Both the position numbers and the translations under genes were made by a program. From Cyanidium caldarium (taxonomy: Eukaryota > Rhodophyta > Bangiophyceae > Cyanidiales > Cyanidiaceae), in assembly GCA_026184775.1 (NCBI GenBank), contig JANCYW010000008.1:124001-188000 (forward strand): a DNA stretch of 64,000 nucleotides. The letters run 5' to 3'. How positions within the stretch are numbered: the first letter of the stretch is position 1; each line of letters begins with the position of its first letter. Shown piece by piece: positions 18,125 to 26,582 of this stretch. Below the pieces are notes generated by a model. It searched no databases, had not been told where the DNA came from, and saw nothing but the letters and a program-made list of their open reading frames with translations.

Positions 18125-18980
18125 TGTTCTCTCGTTCGCGACACGCACTGCCGTTCGGGTTCTGCGGTACCCGATGGTGACAACGTGAAAGTGTCCGACC
18201 TGATCAAACGCTGCCGGGAAGAAGCGGCAGCGCCAATTGCTCGATCCGATCCGCGCGTCGATGGAGTCGATCGGCGCTTGCGGGATGAACGGTTGGATGC
18301 AGAATTCCTCTTCTTCTTCTTCTTCCCATAACTGACACCTTTACGGGGGCGACCCAGGTAGGCCGGACGTGGAAGGTCATGCGGAATGGTGAACGCGGTC
18401 CGCAGCAGATCGAATACGACATTTCTGTTGCGGTTGTGTATCCACTCGCACTCCGTATTCTGACACTGCACCAAACGCCACACTGTGCGCTCCTTGCTCT
18501 GTCTCCCCTTGCGCGTATCGGTGCACTGCATAAATGTCTTCGTCTCGCCGCCACAACAGCGCACCGAACACCTCTTGCTGGTGTGCGCCTCATTGATGAG
18601 GCGCACATCATAACCATGTTTCTCAAACAGCTCCCGCATGCCCTTGCTCTTGGTCGGCGGGCTGCCCTCCCTATCGTCGACATACCCATCTCAAGTTGTA
18701 TTGACCACAGTATGCCATGTCCCACGATAAGCTCCTTTCTCTCATTGGCGTTCCTAGCTTCTCGTCCGTGAGTTTGCCAATTCGTTGTGTTGACTGCTCC
18801 AATTTGCCCAGTCCGTGCTTCGCCAAACATGGTACCCCCGACTCGTCGTTTGCGAGCTCCCGTCGGACACAACGCATATTCCGTCGTCAGCACCACCTGA
18901 CAGTCACGGAATGAGTCCGTCGTGCACGCCTGCCATACCCCGCGCCGAACAGCGAGTCTGTCGTGCGAGCACCGCACTCT
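18109..18980 (-). pseudogene. Decayed Fanzor-type (TnpB-like) nuclease gene, C-terminal part
   Basis: Remnant of an RNA-guided RuvC-like nuclease carried by a DNA transposon. The last 176 codons are open. They contain the TnpB/Fanzor tail: RLINEAHTSKRC opening a zinc ribbon, a second Cys pair in VQCQNTECEWIHNRNRN, and a NVVFDLLRTAF helix in the position of the family's final RuvC strand. The usual acidic residue of that last motif reads Asn here, which suggests loss of activity. A Lys-rich, Ser/Arg-rich tail follows. Upstream, similarity continues only in scattered pieces across frames to about 18.98 kb, so the copy is truncated and interrupted. No N-terminal domain is recognisable. The gene ends inside the repeat core at 18109. 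Confidence 0.68.
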
Positions 18981-19104
18981 GCAACATCAGGAACCGAATT
19001 TCTCTGAACAGCCTTCACAGCAAACCACAGCGGCCTGAGGCGATGCACCCCGTGGCACCTCGACTCCGCGCACCTCGCCCAACGTCTACCTACACGAGAG
19101 TTTC

Positions 19105-20480
19105 GTGGATGCCTTTGACTCCGACGACGACCTATTCGAGGTGACGTTTCGCAGGTTCGTGCTGCAGGGAGGCCTGGACCGGTTGGCCAGACACTCTTAC
19201 GCGGAGGAGCTGCAGTCGCTCCTGGACGCGCGCCACATCGCCTATGATAGCGACGCGGGCTATGAGCGCCTCGTCGACCAATCAACCGACGTCGCCTGTG
19301 GACCGCCCGGCCAGAGTGGGGCGCCTGCCGCGGAAGCGGCGGCGCTCCGGCTGAATCGCCTGCGCAGGCGTCCGCCCAGCATCGAAGCACCGCCACAGCG
19401 GGAGCCGCCACAAGAGGCTGTCGCCGTGCTGGACGGCCTGCTCGATTCGACGGCGATTCTCTCGGCATCGTTCGCACTGACCGACGATGAGGAGCATCTG
19501 AGTTGCGTCGACCGAATACTCGATACGTGTGTGGTGTTGCATTACCCGCAGCCGCCCGAGCCGCAGCCCACGGCGCCCGAAAACCGCAAGCCGTTGCCGG
19601 TGGTCTCGAACCGCGGCCCGGCGGCCAAGTACGCGCCGCAGCTGCGCGAGGCCGTACTGCCCCGGTGACACCGTGTTTTCCTCGAGCAGGGCTCGCAACA
19701 CCACATCAAGCGTCACTCAGAAGAGTGGATCCGCCGCCATTTCACGGTAGGTGCGCGCGATTGAGGAGAGCGCGTGCGCATGTGCCGGCGGTGTTGCCGC
19801 TGCGCGGTTCCCATGTGCCCGGCCACATTATGCTGGACACAACGGGACTGACGCAGCTGGTGGCGCTCCGGTCGACTGTGCCGCTGCGGTCAGCTGCGGG
19901 CGCGGAGCGCGCGGCAAGAATGGTCGTCGGGTTGGCGACTGCATCGCCGGGGCAGATCGCTGCAGGCGCTGGGCGAGCACTACGTCCACGAGGTGTTTCG
20001 CAAGATGCGGCACGCATTCCAGTGCAACGCGGCGCGTTCGTGTGTGACCGCCTCCTGAACCGTTTCCAAGAGTGCTGTTCGGCAAGCCGGGCGACGTGCT
20101 GGTGCTTTTTGGCGACTGGGTATGAGCGCGTATCTCATGCGCAGCAGCCCGCCACTGAAAGTCAAGCAGTGGCGCGACCTGTTCGTGCGCCGCGTCCACC
20201 ACGTGTACCTCATCGACGCAGCGTGCACCAGCAGGATACGCGCGGTGTGCTACCGCAGCGAGACCATGCACTGCAAGATGCACAAGGAGCCGCATTCTGG
20301 CTAGGAGCGTTGAATATGGCGTTGGGTGCAGTGTCAGAATCCGGGTCGTAGCCGCATATTGCGCCGCGAAAAGAACGCCATATTCAACTTGATGCGCGCC
20401 GCCCAAGCCATTCTGAATGACGAGGAGCATCCGATATACTTGCGTCGCCGTAATCTATCGGCGAGCGCGTCGAGTGTGCA
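19105..20480 (+). pseudogene. Second decayed Fanzor-type nuclease copy, divergent from the first
   Basis: A longer relic on the opposite strand. An open segment of 187 codons starts at 19105 (MDAFDSDDDLFEVTFRRF). It may be the N-terminal region or an unrelated small gene. Downstream, family-like segments appear in more than one frame: a GHIMLDTTGLTQL piece, a GKPGDVLVLFGDW piece at ~20080, VYLIDAACTSRI at ~20210 matching the zinc-ribbon opening of the other copy, and NAIFNLMRAAQAIL at ~20380. The ending HPIYLRRRN resembles RPAYLGRPR of the copy at 18.1 kb, so they are one family. Several interruptions show it is dead. The 3' core found at 18031 is not seen after this copy. Confidence 0.6.
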
Positions 20481-20879
20481 ATCCGTGCCATTCGATGCAT
20501 TCGACCCGATCCGGCGCCATTGCCCGCGCGATCGACGATTTCGATTTCGGACGAGAGACGGCGGGAGATGGCGACGGCGAGCTGCATTGGTTTTTCCGGT
20601 GGTAAGTACCACAAAACGCGCTCGCGGACAGATCACACTTTGGGTGGACGCTCGAGCATATTTGGACACGCAGACACTTACGGAAACTGCGATTCGCGTT
20701 CCTTTCTGCGTCGCCTTTGTTCTGTTGTACCCAAAAAAAAACGTGCAGGGGTCTGGGTCGGCCCGAAGGAGCTGGCGGGTTGACGCCGGAGCTGGCTGGA
20801 TAAGAGATCGGAGCCGGGCGGCAGGGAGCGCCAGCGTCTGGGGACCAATTTTAAGACGCTTCGTCCTGCAGTTCTTCTC
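20481..20879. other. Upstream region of the Rho-like GTPase gene
   Basis: About 400 bases after the transposon relic with no convincing gene. It contains a run of nine A at 20740-20749 and is less GC-rich than the flanking genes. It probably holds the GTPase promoter. No second copy of the palindromic core is seen. Confidence 0.4.
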
Positions 20880-21584
20880 ATGCCCATGAGGCGACACATC
20901 AAGTGCGTCCTCATCGGCGACGGCGGTGTGGGCAAGACGTGTCTGGCCACCAAGTTCGCCAAGGGAGTGTTCCCGTCAGGCTACGTTCCGACCACTTTTG
21001 ACGCGCACACCGTGGCTTGTACGCTGCCTGGCGGTCGAGTGGTGGAGCTGCACGTGTGGGACTGTGCCGGGCAGCACGAATTCGATCAGGTGCGCCACTA
21101 TGCCTACTTTCCCACGCTGGATGTGTTTGTGCTGTGTTTCTCGCTGGTGAGTCGGGTGTCGTTGGTGCACTGCGAGCGGCGGTGGATGCGAGAGGCGCGC
21201 GGCTTTGATGAGCGCATCCCGGTGATTCTGGTGGGCACGCAGCTGGACGCCCGCGATAATATGATGGTGAAAGAGGGTGGCGGCCAGTTGAAACGGGTGA
21301 TATCGCGGCGCGAGGGCCAAGAGGTGGCCGCGCGCATCGGTGCGGTGCACTACTTTGAGGTGTCCGCGCTACAAGGCAAGAACGTGAGAAAAGTGTTCGA
21401 GGCGGCCGCACGGCTCGGCGCGGAGGAACGATTGGAGGAGGAGGGGGAAGAGGGAGAGGAGCAGGATAAGGGAGGTATGAGGAGGGTGGGAAACGGTGAG
21501 CAAGTGTTTATGCGTGGAGGGGAGAGGATGATCGAGCCGGATACGCGACCGGGGCGTGAGACGGGATGTTGCACAGTACAATGA
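20880..21584 (+). CDS. Rho-like small GTPase with acidic insert and CAAX end
   Basis: Ras-superfamily switch protein closest in wording to Rho/Rac. G1 is GDGGVGKT (residues ~13-20), the effector region YVPTTFDAHT keeps the Rho PT.FD pattern, G3 is WDCAGQHEFDQVR (Cys replaces the usual Thr of DTAGQ), G4 is VGTQLDARD and G5 is FEVSALQGKN. After the G domain (~180) comes a Glu-rich stretch of ~15 residues and a tail ending in GCCTVQ. The last four residues CTVQ form a CAAX box, with an extra Cys before it for possible palmitoylation. The length of 234 is above the normal ~190 because of this tail. It could act in polarity or cytoskeleton signalling; the role is not shown by context. Confidence 0.85.
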   Translation: MPMRRHIKCVLIGDGGVGKTCLATKFAKGVFPSGYVPTTFDAHTVACTLPGGRVVELHVWDCAGQHEFDQVRHYAYFPTLDVFVLCFSLVSRVSLVHCERRWMREARGFDERIPVILVGTQLDARDNMMVKEGGGQLKRVISRREGQEVAARIGAVHYFEVSALQGKNVRKVFEAAARLGAEERLEEEGEEGEEQDKGGMRRVGNGEQVFMRGGERMIEPDTRPGRETGCCTVQ

Positions 21585-21748
21585 TAGGGCGGAAGAGGAA
21601 TAAATGGTTACTTCGTAGATTCGTCGACTGGCCGTGGCCTCCAGAACGCTCCGCGAGTCAGGAACTCTCGCGCGATGGAAAACCCACCGCCCGTTCATGC
21701 ACGAATTGGAGTTGTCGTTCGACCGGCCCTGCAGAATCACGTTTGAAG

Positions 21749-24247
21749 ATGTCCTCAGAGAGACAACGCCCGATGGGCCTCTCTTTTCTCGTGAGCACGA
21801 ATGGATGGTGCAGAATGGGGTCAGTGAGGCGGTGTGGTGCGACATCATCGTTTTTGAGCCGATTTGACCCTCCTCACCACGTTCGGTGGTTGCCTGCCGA
21901 GGTGAATCATCGCAGATTTCCACATTCACCGCGGCCGTGGACGTTCTGGAGGGCAGCTGCTGTAGGAGAATACGCCAAACGTTCTCGCCCATCTATCACC
22001 ACCATCGCCACCACCGAGGGATCTGCCTTGAGAAACGGCACCTACTCCGGTTCTACCAACGGCGCCTACGACGGCCCTCCGCTCGCCTACGATCCCGACG
22101 ACCTGCAGGCATATTGGTCTCGTCGTGGACTGGAGTTGGGCGCTCGCTGGGCGGACTTTTTGCGCATCATGGGCCCGTTCGTGGCGCGGCTGGTACAGGA
22201 GCTGACCCGTGGCAATCTCGACGAGCCCACGCTGCGCAGTCTGGCACGACAAGGGCGCGAGTGTTGCGAGCGTCTCGGGCCTACGTATGTGAAATTGGCC
22301 CAGATACTGTCGGTGCGACCAGACATTCTACCGCTGGCCGTCACCGATGAGCTGTCTCTGCTCCAGGACGCCGTCAAGCCGTTCGACACCGCGGTGGCGG
22401 TCGACATGATCGAGCAGTCGCTCGGTCGGCCGCTGCGCGAGGTGTTCTCCGAATTCACCGACGAGCCGGTGGCGTCTGCCTCGCTCGCACAAGTGTATCG
22501 TGCGCGCCTGGCCGAGACCGGCGAGGAGGTGGCGGTCAAGATCCAACGGCCGGACGCATTGACAGTCGTCTCCAAGGATTTGTACGTATTGCAACGGGCG
22601 ATGAATCTGTTTCAGGGCATCATGCAGCGCTTTACGAAACAGCGCACCGACTATGTGGAGCTGTTGAACACGTTCGCTGCTGGATTTTACAACGAGATGG
22701 ACTTTTTGCAAGAAGCCGACAATCAGCAGCGCTTGCGACAAACGCTGCTCGAGTCCATGGATGGCGCGGTATACGTGCCGTATGTGTATGGCGAGATGAG
22801 CTCGCGCGTCCTCCTGGTCACCGAGTGGGTGGACGGCATCAAACTGACCGAATCGCCGCCAGAAGTGCTGCGACAACTGCTGCCGCTGGGACAGGAGTGT
22901 TTCCTCCGACAGCTGCTCGAGGAGCCCGGCCTGTTTCATTGTGATCCGCATCCTGGCAACATGCTCTACCTACGCAGCATACCGCCGCGGGCGCGCGCCC
23001 TACACGTGCAGCCGCAGCTGTGTTTGGTGGATTTCGGCCTGGTGATCTCCATTCCCAAGCGCGACCGCGACCTCATCGTCACCGGCATTGTGCACCTGGC
23101 CAATCGGGACTGGGACGCCGTCACCGACGACTTTATCCATTTGGGCATGCTGCCGGCGGGGGAAATCGACCGAGCACAGGTGACCCGCCTGTTGGAACGG
23201 GTGCTGGAACCATACGTGTTTGTCGGCGGCGGTCTGGCCGGATACACTGGCGAGGGCGGCATGTTCTCACCCAGTTTCCAGAACTTGGCGCGGGATTTGG
23301 CGCGAGCATCCGCCCAGATACCGTTCAGCTTACCGCCGTATGTGTCGCTACTAGCGCGCGCCATCAGCACATTGGAGGGTATCGCGTTGCGCGCCGATCC
23401 CCAATACAAGATCGTGCTGCAGAGCTACCCTTACGTGGCTCGTCGGCTGCTGCGCAGCACCGGTGGTCAGGCATCGTTCCGTGCGGCACTGCACGAGATC
23501 CTCTATCCGGGCGGCGGTACGCCCGGCGAAAAGGCACACCCGCTGAACATGCGCCGGCTGTTGACGTTTTTGAACAGCGCACTGGGCAAGACCTCGACGG
23601 CATCGGCCGCCTTTGTGGATTTGGAGGCGATGCCGGAGGGCGAGCAGTCAGCATCGGTGTCCGAGGTGCTGGATTTGGTGTTGGCGCCGGATTCGGAGGC
23701 GTTGCGCGAAGTGGTGGTGCAGGAGGCGAGTGTGGTGTTGGACTTGGCGCTACGGCAAGTGACCCGTCGGGCGGTGCTGGTGCTGGGGGAGGCGCCGCCG
23801 TCGCCGCTGGAGTTGTTGCGGCGCCTGCTGCCGCGGTCACTGCAGCCGCCGCTTTTCCTGCCGCTGCCGCCGTTGCCGCCGCTGATACCGCCAGTGCTGC
23901 GGGAACGCGTGCTGCAGCCGTTGGTGGATCGGCTGGCGCCGCGCCTCTCCCAGTCGGAGAGCATCTATCTGCGGGATGCTTTGACCGTGCTGAGCGATTG
24001 GCTGGGGGTGGATTTGACGCCTGTGGCTGCTGGCCAGTGGTCGGCGGTGCTCCGGGCATGGACGACATCGCGCGATACCAATGCAAGGCGCAAGCTGCAA
24101 CAAATGTGGCAGGAGGTGAGCGGGTCGAGTCCTCGCGCGCGTCAACGGTCGAGGGCGTTGCGTCAGTTGGTCACGGAGGTGTCGAATAGGTTGCGGGATA
24201 TCGAGGTGGCGCGCATGTCGGGGAGCTCGCTTCACTCTCCGCGTTAA
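21749..24247 (+). CDS. ABC1K: ABC1/UbiB-family atypical kinase, plastid ABC1K-like
   Basis: Atypical kinase of the ABC1/ADCK/UbiB family; plant plastoglobule members control prenylquinone metabolism. Family motifs are complete: ERLGPTYVKLAQILSVRPD (KxGQ-type region), the Ala-rich nucleotide loop ASASLAQVYRARL, the ATP lysine in VAVKIQRP, FYNEMDFLQEADNQ, the catalytic HCDPHPGNML and the metal-binding VDFGLV. The lead-in AYDPDDLQAYWSRRG resembles plastid ABC1K1/K3. About 350 residues follow the kinase domain, with a Pro/Leu-rich stretch (PPLFLPLPPLPPLIPP) and a helical tail, so the protein is longer than minimal UbiB. The frame is open from 21566, overlapping the GTPase gene. The first ATG after it is 21749; 21773 (MGLSFLVS) and 21815 are alternatives. 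Leader is consistent with plastid import. Confidence 0.92.
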   Translation: MSSERQRPMGLSFLVSTNGWCRMGSVRRCGATSSFLSRFDPPHHVRWLPAEVNHRRFPHSPRPWTFWRAAAVGEYAKRSRPSITTIATTEGSALRNGTYSGSTNGAYDGPPLAYDPDDLQAYWSRRGLELGARWADFLRIMGPFVARLVQELTRGNLDEPTLRSLARQGRECCERLGPTYVKLAQILSVRPDILPLAVTDELSLLQDAVKPFDTAVAVDMIEQSLGRPLREVFSEFTDEPVASASLAQVYRARLAETGEEVAVKIQRPDALTVVSKDLYVLQRAMNLFQGIMQRFTKQRTDYVELLNTFAAGFYNEMDFLQEADNQQRLRQTLLESMDGAVYVPYVYGEMSSRVLLVTEWVDGIKLTESPPEVLRQLLPLGQECFLRQLLEEPGLFHCDPHPGNMLYLRSIPPRARALHVQPQLCLVDFGLVISIPKRDRDLIVTGIVHLANRDWDAVTDDFIHLGMLPAGEIDRAQVTRLLERVLEPYVFVGGGLAGYTGEGGMFSPSFQNLARDLARASAQIPFSLPPYVSLLARAISTLEGIALRADPQYKIVLQSYPYVARRLLRSTGGQASFRAALHEILYPGGGTPGEKAHPLNMRRLLTFLNSALGKTSTASAAFVDLEAMPEGEQSASVSEVLDLVLAPDSEALREVVVQEASVVLDLALRQVTRRAVLVLGEAPPSPLELLRRLLPRSLQPPLFLPLPPLPPLIPPVLRERVLQPLVDRLAPRLSQSESIYLRDALTVLSDWLGVDLTPVAAGQWSAVLRAWTTSRDTNARRKLQQMWQEVSGSSPRARQRSRALRQLVTEVSNRLRDIEVARMSGSSLHSPR

Positions 24248-24431
24248 TGTACAGAGAACGAGGAGTATAGACTGGGTTGCCACGCCTTGCGATCACGGAA
24301 TGCCTACCAGTCCTCCATGCGTCGGGTCACTTGTAGGCCACGTCTGCACTTCTCATCGGAGGCTCGGCGCTTGCTCTGCTGCTCCGTCACCCTGGATAAA
24401 TCCGAGCTCACCGAGCGGCGCCCCTTGCTTC

Positions 24432-24582
24432 CGACCCAGCTGCGTCCTCCATCAACCCACTCTCTTTTGCGGGCCGCTCAGAGGACTCTTCGCGGTCAAG
24501 CCTAGTTAGACTACCACTTGGCAACCAGGTCCTCTGGGTGGCTCGCAGAAGAGTGTGAGCTGACGGAGGGCGCAGCTCGGCC
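24432..24582. mobile_element. Palindromic element, copy C (Fanzor-end-derived MITE candidate)
   Basis: About 151 bp. The left arm begins CGACCCAGCTGCGTCCTCC and the right arm ends as its inverted partner (GGAGGGCGCAGCTCGG). Pairing extends inward over ~50 bp to a CAGAGGAC/GTCCTCTG pair. The unpaired middle holds the core AAGCCTAGTTAGACTACCAC, followed by TTGGCAACCAGGTCCTCTGG. It is oriented like the copy at 6656. The core is nearly identical to the nuclease 3' end at 18.1 kb (3 differences in 41). It lies in the tail-to-tail gap between the ABC1 kinase and ProRS genes, ending 46 bp before the ProRS stop. No coding capacity. Confidence 0.78.
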
Positions 24583-24628
24583 GATGACCAGTGATTCATG
24601 CGGGGTGCTGATTTGCCACCACTCGCCA

Positions 24629-26368
24629 CTAGTACGCACGCGCGAACAGTGCCATATGCGTCGCCATCTCGCCAGAGTAAAAGCATCGCTTACCTCCCGC
24701 CTCTTGTTGCCATCCATCCGGGTAACACCTTATCGTCGCCTTACACTCCTCTTTGATCCGCGCCTCATTCTCCACGCTATCACGCCACGGCGCCAAAAAG
24801 AAACCTCCCATATTCCCCTCTACCTCCCCATCCTCCGCCTCCTCCGCCTTTCTGCCTCTCAACCGCTCGCGCATCTCTGCATACTGCTCCACCCGGTGCC
24901 AATGCTGCTGCACAAACCGCTGCGCCCTCTCCAACATACCCTCCTGCACCTCCTCCAACATATCCTCCAGCCTCGCCTCCAGACCGTCCACCGGCAACGC
25001 CATCTTCTGACCATCGACCCGTCGCGCACACATCACCCCCTTATTGGCCACGTCGCGCTTACCCACCTCCAACCTCAAAGGCACACCTCGCCGCTCCCAG
25101 TCGAAAAACTTGGCGCCCGGCCTCAATGTCTCCCGCCTGTCCATCTCCACTCGCAGTCCATGCCCGCGCAACCGCCCCAGCAGCGACTCGCAAAACGCCC
25201 GCACCTCCTGCCGCTCCGCCTCCTCCTTGGGCAGGATCGGCACCAGCACCACCTGTGTGGGCGCCACCCGCGGCGGCAACACCAGTCCGGTATCGTCGCT
25301 GTGCACCATGATCAGCGCGCCCAACAGCCGCGTCGAGGCGCCCCACGACGTGGCCCATACCAACTCGCGCGTGCCCGCCTCCTCGGTCTGGTAGTACACG
25401 TTGAACGCGCGCGCAAAGTTCTGCCCCAGGAAATGCGAGGTGCCACACTGCAGCGCCCAGCCGTTCTGCATCATGGCCTCCACGGTGAGCGTCTCTTCGG
25501 CGCCCGCGAAACGCTCCGAGGCGGTCTTGAAGCCGGCCACCACCGGGATGGCCAGCCACTGCTCCAACAACCCGCGATACACCTCTAGCATCTCGCGCGC
25601 CTTGTCCATCGCCTCCTCCCGCGTGGCATGCGCTGTATGCCCCTCCTGCCAATAGAACTCCGATGTACGCAAGAATGGTCGGGTGCGCAGCTCCCATCGC
25701 ACCGCGTTGCCCCACTGGTTCACCAGCAGCGGCAGGTCACGGTACGACTGAATCCACCTGCCGAACATGTGCCAGATAAGCGTCTCGCTCGTCGGCCGCA
25801 CCACCAGCGCCTCCTCCAGTCGCGCGTCCGGGTCCGGCTCCAGCCGCGACTTGCCGTCGGCGGCGGTCACTGCGCGCAGCCGGTGGTGCGTCACCAGGGC
25901 GCACTCCTTGGCAAAGCCGTCCACGTGCTCGGCCTCTCGACTCAGAAACGACTGCGGGATAAACAGCGGAAAGCAGGCGTTTTGCGCCCCGGTGGCTTTG
26001 ATGCGCCTATCCAGTTCATCGCGTAGCCGCTCCCATATGGCCCATCCGGTGGGACGTATCACCAACGCGCCCTTGACCGGCGAGGTGTCCGCCAGCTGGG
26101 CGGCAGCGATCACGTCCAGATACCACTGCGCATAGCTCTGACTGCGCGGGGTGATGCGCGGCGCATCACCAGAACTGGAATCTGCCTTGGCGGTGCCCGC
26201 TCGCGCCGAACCGCTGGCCGGCGCCGTCGCCAGGCGCACGCGCAGCGCTGCCGTCGGCCGCCGTCGGGCGCACCGACGTCCGGGGACGAGTCGCGTCCAG
26301 CAACGTCGCGACGAACGCACCAGAACACCGTTGGGCCTGCCTAAGGCCGTGATGGATACAAATCCCAT
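24629..26368 (-). CDS. PRORS: Prolyl-tRNA synthetase, organellar type
   Basis: Class II aminoacyl-tRNA synthetase charging tRNA-Pro. The catalytic core lacks the bacterial editing insert and has the eukaryote/archaeal-like layout used by the plant dual-targeted organellar enzyme: KGALVIRPTGWAIWERL (motif 1 region), RPTSETLIWHMFGRWI, motif 2 RPFLRTSEFYWQEGHTAH, and motif 3 in WGASTRLLGALIMVHSDD. The anticodon-binding domain begins at LPPRVAPTQVVLVPI, followed by the C-terminal zinc-like domain. The frame is open from 26548. I prefer 26368 (MGFVSITALGR), which starts an Arg/Ala/Ser-rich leader of ~60 residues with an early Phe, typical of plastid import here. Length from that ATG is 579. A separate cytosolic ProRS would be expected elsewhere in the genome. 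Confidence 0.93.
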   Translation of the reverse strand: MGFVSITALGRPNGVLVRSSRRCWTRLVPGRRCARRRPTAALRVRLATAPASGSARAGTAKADSSSGDAPRITPRSQSYAQWYLDVIAAAQLADTSPVKGALVIRPTGWAIWERLRDELDRRIKATGAQNACFPLFIPQSFLSREAEHVDGFAKECALVTHHRLRAVTAADGKSRLEPDPDARLEEALVVRPTSETLIWHMFGRWIQSYRDLPLLVNQWGNAVRWELRTRPFLRTSEFYWQEGHTAHATREEAMDKAREMLEVYRGLLEQWLAIPVVAGFKTASERFAGAEETLTVEAMMQNGWALQCGTSHFLGQNFARAFNVYYQTEEAGTRELVWATSWGASTRLLGALIMVHSDDTGLVLPPRVAPTQVVLVPILPKEEAERQEVRAFCESLLGRLRGHGLRVEMDRRETLRPGAKFFDWERRGVPLRLEVGKRDVANKGVMCARRVDGQKMALPVDGLEARLEDMLEEVQEGMLERAQRFVQQHWHRVEQYAEMRERLRGRKAEEAEDGEVEGNMGGFFLAPWRDSVENEARIKEECKATIRCYPDGWQQEAGGKRCFYSGEMATHMALFARAY

Positions 26369-26582
26369 AATGCAGTAGGTGGGCAGGGAACTTGGGAGCG
26401 CTCCCCGGAGGTCACGACTCTGGTGCGTTGCACGCGACGGCGACAGACGAAGCCATGGAGAAGAGCGGTGACCGAGAAAAGCGACCTCAATTTCCTTTTC
26501 GTGACGGGCCGCTTTCCGCTCACTGTTTTCTGTTGCGACGGCTCGCACCTTTCAGAACCGCCTCTATCGGTGGCAACTCCTG

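Noticed and set aside
24518-25588. Plus-strand frame of 356 codons starting next to the palindromic element
   Set aside because: Antisense to ProRS, no domain; proximity to the element suggested a cargo gene but nothing supports it.
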